Below are positions 34,284 through 42,960 of a DNA stretch of 54,553 nucleotides, in pieces. Position 1 is the stretch's first letter; every line of letters starts with the position of its first letter. Location: positions 1 to 54,553 of the forward strand of contig JAKOVW010000027.1 of the NCBI GenBank assembly GCA_029781865.1, written 5' to 3'. The notes beneath the pieces are model-generated. The model had not been told where the DNA came from. It ran no database searches and saw only the letters and a list, made by a program, of their open reading frames with translations. Source of the DNA: Bacteroidota bacterium (GTDB taxonomy: Bacteria > Bacteroidota > Bacteroidia > Chitinophagales > Saprospiraceae). The position numbers and the translations under genes were made by a program.

Positions 34284-35702
34284 CTAAATACCTACTTCCT
34301 GTTTTAAATCAGGAATTTCGATTTTATCAAAACCATGTTGTCTTAAATAATCTCTGTAGATCAATTGGGTTTCGTATTCTCCGTGTACGAGAAAGAGTTG
34401 TTTGCAGCTTTTGGTTTGATTTGAAAGGAAATCAGACATTTCTTTTTGGTCTCCGTGTGCAGAGAAAGAATCCATGATTTCAATTTTTGCATTGACTTTT
34501 AATTCTTCTCCCAATAATTTGATTTCCGTTGCTCCGCGCAACAATTGTCCGCCTGGAGTGCCGGGTGAGCAATACCCGACCATTAATATGGTATTCTTTG
34601 GATTTTCTATGTTATTAAAAACGTGGTGTTGAATTCTTCCCGCATTCAACATTCCGGCAGCTGAAATGATGATGGAGGGTTCTTTACTGGTGTTCAGTCG
34701 TTTTGAATCGTTGACATCGGTAATATAACTTAGCCTTTTAAATCCGAACGGATCCGGATCTTTAACAATATACTCGTGCAATTCATCATCAAAACATTCT
34801 GAATGAGCTTTAAAAATATCTGTGGCATTTACAGCCAGCGGACTATCTACAAAAACGGGAACATTAGGTAATGTACCTTCATTGACTAATTGATCCAAAA
34901 GAAAAACCAGTTCCTGAGTTCTTCCTAAACTAAAAGCAGGAATAATCAGCTTGCCTCTTTTTTCAACACAGGTTTCGCGAATGATATTGAGAAAATGTTC
35001 TTTCTCAGCCGGTTTTTGTATGTGTAATTTATCTCCATAGGTTGATTCGGTAATGATGATATCAGCTGGCCACATCTCCTGTGGATCCCTTAAAATGGGC
35101 CTGTTAGGACGGCCAATATCTCCTGAAAATGCAATTCGCAAATCATCGCCTCCCTGGTTGATAACCAGGTTTACACTTGCAGAACCCAAAATGTGTCCTG
35201 CATCTGTAAATAAAACTTTTACTCCTTTTACAACATCCATCCAACGGTCATAGGATACTGTAACAAATTGTTTCATGGCCTGTGCTACATCTCCTGCATT
35301 ATAAATAGGGTTGACTCTTGGTATTTTCTGACCCGGATGCTTGTCGCGTTTTCGATCCAGTTTTTTATTCTGATATTCTGCATCGCGTTCATTTATATGT
35401 GCAGTATCCAGTAACATGATGGCGGCAAGATCACGGGTTGCCGGTGTACAAATTATATTTCCTTTAAATCCGTCTTTGACTAGCTTCGGAATTCTGCCGC
35501 AATGGTCAATGTGTGCATGTGATAAAATAAGTACATCGATTTCGGCCGGAATGAAATTGAAATTGGCATTCAATTCTTCGAGATTATCAAAATGCCCCTG
35601 GAACATACCACAGTCTAAAAGTATTTTATATCCATTATCCATTGTAATGAGATGGCTGGATCCGGTTACTTCACGAGCTGCTCCACAAAATTTAATTTTC
35701 AT
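34284..35702 (-). CDS. MBL-fold/beta-CASP RNA hydrolase
   Basis: This 472-residue protein has the metallo-beta-lactamase core: LSHAHIDHCGRIPKL (the HxHxDH zinc motif), DAGHILGSASV, and FSGDIGRP. The beta-CASP insert contains ESTYGD, PAFSLGRTQE and SAAGMLNAGRIQHH, and a final SAHGDQKEM follows. This is the CPSF73/RNase J-like family of bacterial 'MBL fold metallo-hydrolases' that act on RNA. It lacks the C-terminal extension of RNase J. It follows gltX by 11 bases, so the two may share a transcript. Confidence 0.93.
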   Translation of the reverse strand: MKIKFCGAAREVTGSSHLITMDNGYKILLDCGMFQGHFDNLEELNANFNFIPAEIDVLILSHAHIDHCGRIPKLVKDGFKGNIICTPATRDLAAIMLLDTAHINERDAEYQNKKLDRKRDKHPGQKIPRVNPIYNAGDVAQAMKQFVTVSYDRWMDVVKGVKVLFTDAGHILGSASVNLVINQGGDDLRIAFSGDIGRPNRPILRDPQEMWPADIIITESTYGDKLHIQKPAEKEHFLNIIRETCVEKRGKLIIPAFSLGRTQELVFLLDQLVNEGTLPNVPVFVDSPLAVNATDIFKAHSECFDDELHEYIVKDPDPFGFKRLSYITDVNDSKRLNTSKEPSIIISAAGMLNAGRIQHHVFNNIENPKNTILMVGYCSPGTPGGQLLRGATEIKLLGEELKVNAKIEIMDSFSAHGDQKEMSDFLSNQTKSCKQLFLVHGEYETQLIYRDYLRQHGFDKIEIPDLKQEVGI

Positions 35703-35713
35703 AGTTCTTATAT

Positions 35714-37228
35714 TTATCTTTTGAGATATTGGATAAACTGTTCCATTCTCTTAACGAATTTTTCTTTGCCTGTAAATTGGATCATTTTGAATACATCGGG
35801 TCCGGTCGGAATACCGCTCATTGCTACGCGCAGTGCCGGAAATAACTCGCCCGGTTTAATCGCGCCTGTTTTTACAAATTCCTTTAAGCGTGTTTCAATT
35901 TCAGCTGCATGCCAGTCTTGTATACCTGAAATTATTTCCTGAATGGATTGGTACGCCGGCAGATGTTCCGGTTTCCATTTTTTCTCTACAAATTCTTTGT
36001 CGTAATGGGTGATTTCTTCAAAATACACTTTGCCAAAATCGCAATAATCTTTTGAAAATACAACGCGGTCTTTGTACAACTCATAGATCATATGACAATC
36101 GTCATCCTTCAAATCAATATTCAATTCGTGAAAGTCGCGCCTGATTCGCAACACCATTTCAGTTTCGGGAATTTTATGCAGGTATTGCTGATTGAACCAT
36201 TTTCCTTTTTCAAAATCAAATCGTGCACCGGATTTTACAATTTTTTCCAGTGAAAAATTTTGGATCAATTCATCTATAGTAAATAGTTCCTGTTCGGTGC
36301 CATTATTCCATCCCAATAGTGCAAGGAAATTCAATAATGCATCGGGTTCAAATCCATATTCCCTGAAACCTGAAAATTCAACACCATCCGATACGATCCA
36401 ACTGATTGGAAAAACCGGAAATCCAAACTGTGCGCCATCGCGTTTGGATAGTTTTCCATTGCCTGTAGGTTTTAAGATCAGGGGTAAATGCGCGAATGCA
36501 GGCATATCATTTTTCCAACCAAATGCTTTATACAATAACACGTGATGCGCTGTCGATGACAACCATTCTTCACCGCGGATCACATGAGATATTTTCATTA
36601 AATAGTCGTCGATGACATTGGCCATGTGATATGTCGGCATGCCATCTGATTTAATCAGCACCTTGTCATCCAGATCTGAAGTATGAAAAGAGACTCTTCC
36701 GCGAATGACATCTTCGATAACGACCTCCTGAGCTTCCGGTACTTTCAATCGGATCACATAAGGATCACCTTCATCCATTTTCTTTTTGGCCACCTCCATT
36801 CCCAAAGTCACGGAGTTTTTCATCTGATGCCGGGTATTGTAGTCATACTTCTGATTGCCACCGTTTGAATCGCGCAAAGCATTCAATTCTTCAGCACTAT
36901 CAAATGCGTAATAAGCTTCTCCTTTTTCTACTAACTGTTGTGCGTATTTTGAATAAATCGCTTTTCGTTCAGATTGCCTGTAGGGTCCGAATTCGCCGCC
37001 GAATCCCGGACCTTCATCCGGTATGAGTCCAACCCACTTCAAAGAGTTGATGATATATTCTTCAGCACCGGGTACATAGCGACCCTGGTCCGTATCTTCT
37101 ACCCTCAGGATGAATTGTCCCTGATGTTTACGGGTAAATAAATAATTGTAGAGAGCGGTCCTAATCCCTCCGATATGAAGGGGCCCTGTAGGGCTTGGAG
37201 CAAATCTCAAACGAACCGGTTTATCCAT
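35714..37228 (-). CDS. gltX: Glutamate-tRNA ligase
   Basis: This 504-residue class I synthetase (ATG 37228) has the HIGH-type PLHIGG at about residues 16-21 and a KMSKS-type KLSKRDGAQ near residue 260. The order of domains and the length are normal for bacterial GluRS, which charges tRNA-Glu. An earlier start at 37255 would add nine residues without homology. The gene is divergent from the polysaccharide deacetylase and lies upstream of the beta-CASP hydrolase. Confidence 0.96.
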   Translation of the reverse strand: MDKPVRLRFAPSPTGPLHIGGIRTALYNYLFTRKHQGQFILRVEDTDQGRYVPGAEEYIINSLKWVGLIPDEGPGFGGEFGPYRQSERKAIYSKYAQQLVEKGEAYYAFDSAEELNALRDSNGGNQKYDYNTRHQMKNSVTLGMEVAKKKMDEGDPYVIRLKVPEAQEVVIEDVIRGRVSFHTSDLDDKVLIKSDGMPTYHMANVIDDYLMKISHVIRGEEWLSSTAHHVLLYKAFGWKNDMPAFAHLPLILKPTGNGKLSKRDGAQFGFPVFPISWIVSDGVEFSGFREYGFEPDALLNFLALLGWNNGTEQELFTIDELIQNFSLEKIVKSGARFDFEKGKWFNQQYLHKIPETEMVLRIRRDFHELNIDLKDDDCHMIYELYKDRVVFSKDYCDFGKVYFEEITHYDKEFVEKKWKPEHLPAYQSIQEIISGIQDWHAAEIETRLKEFVKTGAIKPGELFPALRVAMSGIPTGPDVFKMIQFTGKEKFVKRMEQFIQYLKR

Positions 37229-37367
37229 AAGCACAATTTCTGAAAATGGATGCAAATATCCATATCTGTCTTCATAAGATATTGTTAACCATTAAAATAT
37301 TATTAAAAACCTGAAATCCAGTCTCCATCTTTACACGTAGATACCAATTAATTCCCTGGATAATCCT

Positions 37368-38042
37368 ATGTATCTCAGCTTTACTCCACGGTTTTTGCAG
37401 AACATGTTTTCTGATCTGGTTTGGCGAATCGACAGCCATGAAGCTGATATTTATTTGACTTTTGATGATGGACCAATCCCGGAAGTAACTCCATGGGTGC
37501 TGGATACCCTGGATGAATATCATGCCAAAGCCACTTTCTTTTGCGTTGGCGAAAACACCGAGCGCTTTCCTCAGATATTTAATGATCTTAAATCAAGGGG
37601 CCATGCCGTGGGAAATCATACTTACAATCATCTTTCCGGATGGAGTAACGACAATCTGGATTACATTCTGAATGTCCGGAAAGGAGCAATTGCCAACGGA
37701 TCGAGATTATTCAGACCTCCTTATGGCAGACTGCGCCCATCCCAGACCCGTTATTTAAAACATCATTATAAAATTGTGATGTGGGATGTATTGAGTGGAG
37801 ATTTTGATCCTAAATTGAGTGCAGAAGCCTGCTATCAAAATGTAATCAAAAATACCCGTCAGGGCTCGATCATTGTATTTCACGATTCATTGAAATCTTA
37901 CAAAAAATTGCAATCCGTACTTCCACGAGTACTGGAGTATTTTACCATACAGGGTTATAATTTCAAAGCACTGGATCCGATGGAATTGGTACCTGCATCA
38001 GGTCAGATGGTTTATGAAGAGAACAGCATATTAAGTCTATAG
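37368..38042 (+). CDS. Polysaccharide deacetylase family (NodB) protein
   Basis: This 224-residue protein has the NodB homology domain: YLTFDDGPIPEVT (catalytic and metal Asp, residues 31-36), GNHTYNHL with the zinc histidines (83-88), RLFRPPYGRL near residue 125, WDVLSGDFDP, and IVFHDS near the C terminus. CE4-family enzymes remove acetyl groups from N-acetylglucosamine in peptidoglycan or other glycans. There is no clear signal peptide, though a short hydrophobic start exists, so its location is uncertain. The key residues are complete. Confidence 0.93.
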   Translation: MYLSFTPRFLQNMFSDLVWRIDSHEADIYLTFDDGPIPEVTPWVLDTLDEYHAKATFFCVGENTERFPQIFNDLKSRGHAVGNHTYNHLSGWSNDNLDYILNVRKGAIANGSRLFRPPYGRLRPSQTRYLKHHYKIVMWDVLSGDFDPKLSAEACYQNVIKNTRQGSIIVFHDSLKSYKKLQSVLPRVLEYFTIQGYNFKALDPMELVPASGQMVYEENSILSL

Positions 38043-38249
38043 GTGAATAGGCTATACGAGCGCATCTGCTTCATCTCAATTAAAATTAAAGATCTTTAAA
38101 TGCAATAGATCAAATCAACAGCTTAATTTTTGTATGAATTTTGTAAAGGCAATAATATTAGTCAGTTGAATTTTGTCATTCATTTACAAATAACATGTCA
38201 GGATTAATCCGGAAACTAAAAACCTAAAGCCTATATCCCTTCTCCTGAA

Positions 38250-38957
38250 TCATTTTCCCAATATAAAAATCGCGGGTTTATCATAGTGTCTGATAAATTC
38301 TTCTTCCTTCCACTCCCTGATTTTTTTTGTTTGAATAATTTCTTCGGCAGTCGACAAAGAACTTGCAATGCAAAAACTCAAGTCTGCAGGAATGATTGAT
38401 TTGATCATTTCTAAAATCTGTTTGTTGCGGTAAGGCGTTTCCATAAAAATTTGGCTTACTCTTGTTTTCTTGATTTCATTCACCAATTGAATGAGTTTAT
38501 CCCGGAGCAATTCTTTTTTAGCCGGTAAGTAGCCATGAAAATGAAATTGCTGTGCATTCAGTCCGCTGGCCATGAGAGCCAGCAGCATGGAGTTGGGTCC
38601 CGAGAAAGGGTAGACCGTAATATTGCTTTCATGTGCCAGTCGAACGATTTCGTAACCCGGATCGGCGATACAGGGCAGGCCTGCTTCTGAAAGTAAACCC
38701 ATATCAATCCCCTTCAAAAGTTCGCGAATAATCATTTTTTGAAAGATGAGATCCGGGTCCTGGGGTATTTCATGTATCACAATTTCCTGTAAATGAATAG
38801 GATGCTTAATGGATTTTAAAAAAGCCCGGGCGGTTTTAGCTCGTTCTACCACGAAATGCGTCAATCCATGGGCAGCTTCAATGGATTGCTGGCTTAATGA
38901 CTTTTCATTGCCACCGGTCAAAGGAACCGGTATTAAACAGAGTTTTCCTGGGGTCAT
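38250..38957 (-). CDS. RsmI-like SAM-dependent methyltransferase paralogue
   Basis: This 235-residue tetrapyrrole-methylase-fold protein (ATG 38957) has LCLIPVPLTGGN, GLLSEAGLPCIADPGYEIVR near residue 95, VYPFSGPNSMLLALMASGLN, and FHFHGYLPAKK. It is clearly related to rsmI (23555) but lacks the N-terminal PTPIGNL and E-D-T-R motifs of true RsmI, so it probably modifies another target. Many Bacteroidota carry this second copy. It is divergent from scpA. Confidence 0.87.
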   Translation of the reverse strand: MTPGKLCLIPVPLTGGNEKSLSQQSIEAAHGLTHFVVERAKTARAFLKSIKHPIHLQEIVIHEIPQDPDLIFQKMIIRELLKGIDMGLLSEAGLPCIADPGYEIVRLAHESNITVYPFSGPNSMLLALMASGLNAQQFHFHGYLPAKKELLRDKLIQLVNEIKKTRVSQIFMETPYRNKQILEMIKSIIPADLSFCIASSLSTAEEIIQTKKIREWKEEEFIRHYDKPAIFILGK

Positions 38958-38988
38958 GCAGCGAAGATAGAACAAGTATCAGCAATAG

Positions 38989-39019
38989 TTTGAAACCAGA
39001 CCCGCAAGCCTTACCTTCG
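38989..39019 (+). promoter_or_regulatory. Putative scpA promoter
   Basis: TTTG (38989-38992), 19 bases, then TACCTTCG (39012-39019) is one mismatch from the TANNTTTG consensus, 20 bases above the ATG of scpA. Confidence 0.5.
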
Positions 39020-39039
39020 CAGTCCCTTTTTAGAATTTT

Positions 39040-39798
39040 ATGAATACCTACACGATAAAACTCCAGCAATTTGAAGGTCCATTTGATCTTTTGTTATTTT
39101 TCATAGAAAGGGACGAACTCGACATTTACGACATACCCATTGCTAAAATCACCGGCGATTTTCTCGATTATATCCGGCAGATGGAATCTTTGAATCTGGA
39201 TCTGGCCAGTGAATTTATCTTAGTAGCTGCAACATTAATTCGCATCAAAGCACGAATTCTGCTCCCAAGAAAAGAATTGGATGAAAACAATCAGGAAATA
39301 GATCCCCGGAAAGAGTTAATCCAAAAATTACTGGAATACAAATCCATCAAAGAGGTTATTGAAGAAATGAGCCAGTTGGAGGATGATCGCTATTTCAGAA
39401 TTCCACGAGGAAACCTGAAAAAGGAATTTGAAACGCTGGCAAGTAAAGCTTTAATCGATGCAGAATGGGAAACGCTCAATCTGTTCAACCTCATGAAGGT
39501 GTTTCAGAAAGTGATGCAGCGTTTTGAAGAAGGGCCGAAAACAGTGGTACACAAAATATACAATTATCAATTCGATATAGAAGTTGAGCAGGATAAAACG
39601 ATCAACAGAGTTCGCAAATTTGTCAAAGCCAGTTTCGAACAACTGTTTGAAGAATGCGAAACGAGGATTCATGGAATTATTATTTTCCTTGGCATACTCG
39701 AATTGATTAATTTTCAAAAAGTAACCATCATAAAAGGGGAGAACCCGAATCAATTCTGGCTTGAAGAACGGGTTATAGCTGCAGAGGAAGAGGAATAA
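39040..39798 (+). CDS. scpA: Segregation and condensation protein A
   Basis: This 252-residue kleisin has the ScpA N-terminal signature (YTIKLQQFEGPFDLLLFFIERDELDIYDIPIAKIT), the LVAATLIRIKARILLP helix, and a C-terminal winged-helix end (FEQLFEECETRIHGIIIFLGILELI). ScpA joins SMC heads and ScpB for chromosome condensation. scpB and smc are not in this window. Confidence 0.93.
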   Translation: MNTYTIKLQQFEGPFDLLLFFIERDELDIYDIPIAKITGDFLDYIRQMESLNLDLASEFILVAATLIRIKARILLPRKELDENNQEIDPRKELIQKLLEYKSIKEVIEEMSQLEDDRYFRIPRGNLKKEFETLASKALIDAEWETLNLFNLMKVFQKVMQRFEEGPKTVVHKIYNYQFDIEVEQDKTINRVRKFVKASFEQLFEECETRIHGIIIFLGILELINFQKVTIIKGENPNQFWLEERVIAAEEEE

Positions 39799-39816
39799 GC
39801 AATGTAAACACTAAAC

Positions 39817-39860
39817 ACTAATTATCAATTACTAATTACTAATTGGCAATTACTAATTAG
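39817..39860. repeat. AT-rich repeat upstream of the four-helix-bundle gene
   Basis: ATTACTAATT-type units occur three to four times in tandem and as partial palindromes just after scpA. The same motif forms a perfect palindrome on the other side of the gene (40435-40480). Confidence 0.7.
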
Positions 39861-39894
39861 TTTGAAATTATGAATAACCCTAAAGCTACAAGAA

Positions 39895-40245
39895 ATGAAG
39901 CAGAACATCATTCTGGAGAAGAGCTTTGCATTTGCTGTTAAAATAATTAAAGTATATAAATTTTTGGTAGAAGAGAAAAACGAATATGTTTTATCCAAAC
40001 AATTGGTGCGGTGCGGCAATTCGATTGGTGCAAACATTGAGGAAGCAATAAGCGGATATTCAAAAGCTGATTTTTTATTTAAACTTACCATTGCTTACAA
40101 AGAAACCAGGGAAGTATTGTACTGGATCAAATTACTTAAAGCATCAGATATTTTAACAATGAAATGTCGGAATGTTTATATTCAGAAGCTGAGGAGATAT
40201 GTAAAAATAATCACAAAAATCCAAATCACTTCTAAAAATTCGTAG
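39895..40245 (+). CDS. Four-helix-bundle protein (23S rRNA IVP family)
   Basis: This 116-residue protein matches the IVP-type family: IILEKSFAFAVKIIKVYKFL, LSKQLVRCGNSIGANIEEA near residue 38, and FLFKLTIAYKETREVLYWIKLL near residue 62. The family was first seen encoded inside intervening sequences of 23S rRNA genes, but most members, like this one, lie elsewhere; their role is unknown. The gene lies alone in a gap, bounded on both sides by AATTACTAATT repeats, which suggests it arrived as a small insert. Confidence 0.9.
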   Translation: MKQNIILEKSFAFAVKIIKVYKFLVEEKNEYVLSKQLVRCGNSIGANIEEAISGYSKADFLFKLTIAYKETREVLYWIKLLKASDILTMKCRNVYIQKLRRYVKIITKIQITSKNS

Positions 40246-40434
40246 TTTGTGAGTCAAATTTATTCGCCCGAGGACTAAAGTGTGATTTGCTTTGGTTTAA
40301 TTCCATACTAACCACTATGGAGTTTAATGAGATTGACTAAGACAGTTAATTAGCTATCTTCAAGTGATGAGTTTAATTTGGTTTTCATATCCAATTTCAA
40401 TCAATTCAATTGAGTTTGGTGATCAATTAGAACT

Positions 40435-40480
40435 AATTACGAATTACTAATTAGTAATTAATAATTAGTAATTCGTAATT
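40435..40480. repeat. Perfect 46-base palindrome overlapping the 3' end of the DUF5682 gene
   Basis: AATTACGAATTACTAATTA (40435-40453) pairs exactly with the 19 bases at 40462-40480 around GTAATTAA. The palindrome covers the last codons and stop of the DUF5682 gene. It could form a hairpin in either transcript but lacks a long T-run. Confidence 0.85.
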
Positions 40481-42705
40481 GTCTTTGTTCTGTCCAAAAT
40501 CCCATCCAGTTTCTGAACAATTTGTGTATCTAAATACCAGAACAATTTGGATTGTTTAGTTTTTTGTTGATTTGCAATCAAACTAAAAATCCGTTGCCGC
40601 TCTCCAGCCGAAATCTGATCAAATACTCTGCGCAATAAGGGCAAATGGTCTTTAAAATGAAGCTCATCCAAAGAAAGCAGCCAGGTATCAAGACAATGTA
40701 CAATGTCCGGATGCATCAGGTAAAATGCGGATTGATGATACAAGAAACCCTCAAACCAATGTGCGGCTTTAGGAATATCGGAGTGCAATGAAAATTGCAA
40801 ATGAAAGGCTTGTAAAAAAGATTCCATTGAAATCCATTTTCGCTCTAAAAGTAAATTCCATATTTTACCTTTCAATAGCGGATGGGAGAGTTCATCTTGC
40901 GCCATCTGATGTAGCTGTGTTTTCCACAGATCAGATAAATCTCCAGTTTCCGTATTCCTGTTTTTGTCAAAATACAATTGTATCACCAATAAGGCTTGCA
41001 TCAATTGTTTGCTCTTGTTGTAATCGACAAACCGGATGGATTCCGGATAGGAAATGACTAATTTCGGTATTAATTCATCCAGTACTTTTTTTATGAAGCC
41101 CAGATTGGTTTGATGAATCGAACCATATTCCAATGCAGACATCAGTGGTCTTATCATTGTGCTTAACTGAACTACATCCGGATTTTGTAAAATGATTCCG
41201 GATAATTTTTGGCTAAGCACGGGTAGCAATTCTTCAAATCCTGCTTTTAAGGAATGTTCCAGGTATTGGGCAATCCGGTATATTTCAGTCGGTGCGGTTA
41301 ATTTTTTCTGAATGTATTTTTGTGTGGCTTCTTTAAAACTATTTCCATACAGCGCAATGCGAATAAGATAAATTTCCAGATCAGGCTGCCAGTGAAAACG
41401 CCAGTACTCATGGAAATTTCCTAGTGCATTTACTTCAGAAGTTCTGCCACTCGCCCAATTGATTTCAATCAGTTGGGTGAAATGCAGGAATTGTGAAATC
41501 AATAAATGGTTTTCTTTTCTCAAATCAAGATCAAGTTCTTCCTGATGTCCGTCTTTCCAGAAACGGGACAAACGTAAATACTTTAAGGAAGCATGAAAAC
41601 TTTTGACAAAAGGTAGATGCTGACTTTTCAATTCGATTTGACCGGTTACTTCGCCGCAAAGAATTTTTTCTTTTAACCAGTCAATGGTTTCAGTTATTCC
41701 TTTGCCAAAAACACAAACTGCACTCTCGAGGAGTTCTTCAATTCCAGGTGAAGGAAGATCGCGCAAAAGAGCCATATTATTGGCAAGCAGTTCCGCATCA
41801 ATTGCGGAGGACGGACTTAAATCCATTCCTTCTTTTCTCAATAATTGTAGAGCTCTGACTAAAAATGTTGAACTAGCTGAGCGCGCATTTTCAAATAATG
41901 CTTCATGCCAGACAGGTGATATAATTCCTGCGCTATAACCGTTTTCCAGGGAAATGTTTTTGTAGGTCCAGGGAATAATGCACGTTTTGATTTCTACTGA
42001 TTGTAATGGCTTAATCATTTCATCATTTGTTTCAGCGATATATTCTTTGTTGAGTACCGGGCCATGCCATGCGCCACAAATCACTGCGATCTTCTTATAA
42101 TTTTTTTTGAAGAGCAGGCGAATTTGTGATCGCATGAATTGTTCGCGGATCAGCGTTTCTTCATCATCGCGCCCCATACTTTGTTTGCGCAATTCAGACA
42201 TTAATCCATCGACAAATTCAAACAAGCCGATATCATCAGGCCATTGTTCAAAATGACTTTCCCACCATCGTTCGCTATCAGAATATCCATCCTGCTTTGC
42301 CAAATAAGCCATCGGATCTCTGGTAATGGATCTTTGTTTTTTATTTAAATCAATTTCCGTATCGTTTTTAAAATTCGAATGCAGTAGAGAAGCAGAAGCC
42401 GGAAGATCCATACAAAGCATCGGTACCTTATTTCTCCGGGCATAGAGTATGGCCTGATATTCCGGTGAAAAAACGGCTAACGGAAGATAAAGTGAATGAT
42501 CCGGATTGGTGGCATTGTAAAACAAAAATGCTACCGGCGGAATGATTGACTTTTCATCAATTAATGGAATCAGGGATTTGGACTCTTCGGGCAATTCTAT
42601 CGCAATGACATCCGGTTGGAATTCTTCCAATGCCAAAACCAGTCGTTTTGCTGAACCGGCGCCATGATGCCGTATGCCGAATATTTTTAATTCAGGAGTT
42701 TTAAT
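40465..42705 (-). CDS. DUF5682 family protein of the MoxR/DUF5691 locus
   Basis: The reading frame includes KIFGIRHHGAGSAKRLVLAL followed by EEFQPDVIAIELPEE. The GIRHHG-x-GSA opening is the diagnostic start of DUF5682 and lies upstream of the first standard start (TTG at 42636). In this frame the next stop upstream is at 42718-42720 and no ATG, GTG or TTG precedes GIRHHG. The best candidate is ATT at 42705, giving a start of KTPELKIFGIRHHG and 746 residues; this start is inferred. The rest holds FSPEYQAILYARRN near residue 80 and AVICGAWHGPV near residue 210, then long helical sequence. Family function is unknown; it travels with MoxR ATPases, DUF5691 and usually VWA proteins. Confidence 0.82.
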   Translation of the reverse strand: MKTPELKIFGIRHHGAGSAKRLVLALEEFQPDVIAIELPEESKSLIPLIDEKSIIPPVAFLFYNATNPDHSLYLPLAVFSPEYQAILYARRNKVPMLCMDLPASASLLHSNFKNDTEIDLNKKQRSITRDPMAYLAKQDGYSDSERWWESHFEQWPDDIGLFEFVDGLMSELRKQSMGRDDEETLIREQFMRSQIRLLFKKNYKKIAVICGAWHGPVLNKEYIAETNDEMIKPLQSVEIKTCIIPWTYKNISLENGYSAGIISPVWHEALFENARSASSTFLVRALQLLRKEGMDLSPSSAIDAELLANNMALLRDLPSPGIEELLESAVCVFGKGITETIDWLKEKILCGEVTGQIELKSQHLPFVKSFHASLKYLRLSRFWKDGHQEELDLDLRKENHLLISQFLHFTQLIEINWASGRTSEVNALGNFHEYWRFHWQPDLEIYLIRIALYGNSFKEATQKYIQKKLTAPTEIYRIAQYLEHSLKAGFEELLPVLSQKLSGIILQNPDVVQLSTMIRPLMSALEYGSIHQTNLGFIKKVLDELIPKLVISYPESIRFVDYNKSKQLMQALLVIQLYFDKNRNTETGDLSDLWKTQLHQMAQDELSHPLLKGKIWNLLLERKWISMESFLQAFHLQFSLHSDIPKAAHWFEGFLYHQSAFYLMHPDIVHCLDTWLLSLDELHFKDHLPLLRRVFDQISAGERQRIFSLIANQQKTKQSKLFWYLDTQIVQKLDGILDRTKTITNY

Positions 42706-42868
42706 ATTGGTTTGATTTTATGGTCAGAATTTTAAATCCCGGTTTAAAATGTGTAGTTCGCAATTTTACCATTGATAAATCGAAATAACATTTCACCCAA
42801 AATGAAAATTCCAATTATTATTCAACATTATCGCATTACGTCTTATCTGAATATTCCATTTAATCATT

Positions 42869-42960
42869 GTCGCATCACAATCTGCATAATCTGCGCAATC
42901 CATATTATCTGAGTAATCTGCGCAATCTGCCTAATCCCTATAATCTGCGTATTCTGCGTC
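42869..42960. repeat. Degenerate short tandem repeat (AATCTGCG family)
   Basis: About ten imperfect copies of AATCTGCG(C/T) run up to the stop codon of the MoxR gene. The unit is the reverse complement of that at 10342-10432. Confidence 0.85.

Noticed and set aside
37272-37523. Minus-strand frame opposite the polysaccharide deacetylase
   Set aside because: It lies antisense to a well-supported enzyme and has no motif.
40465-42636. TTG 42636 as the true start of the DUF5682 protein
   Set aside because: It would remove the conserved GIRHHG opening, which is encoded in frame directly upstream.
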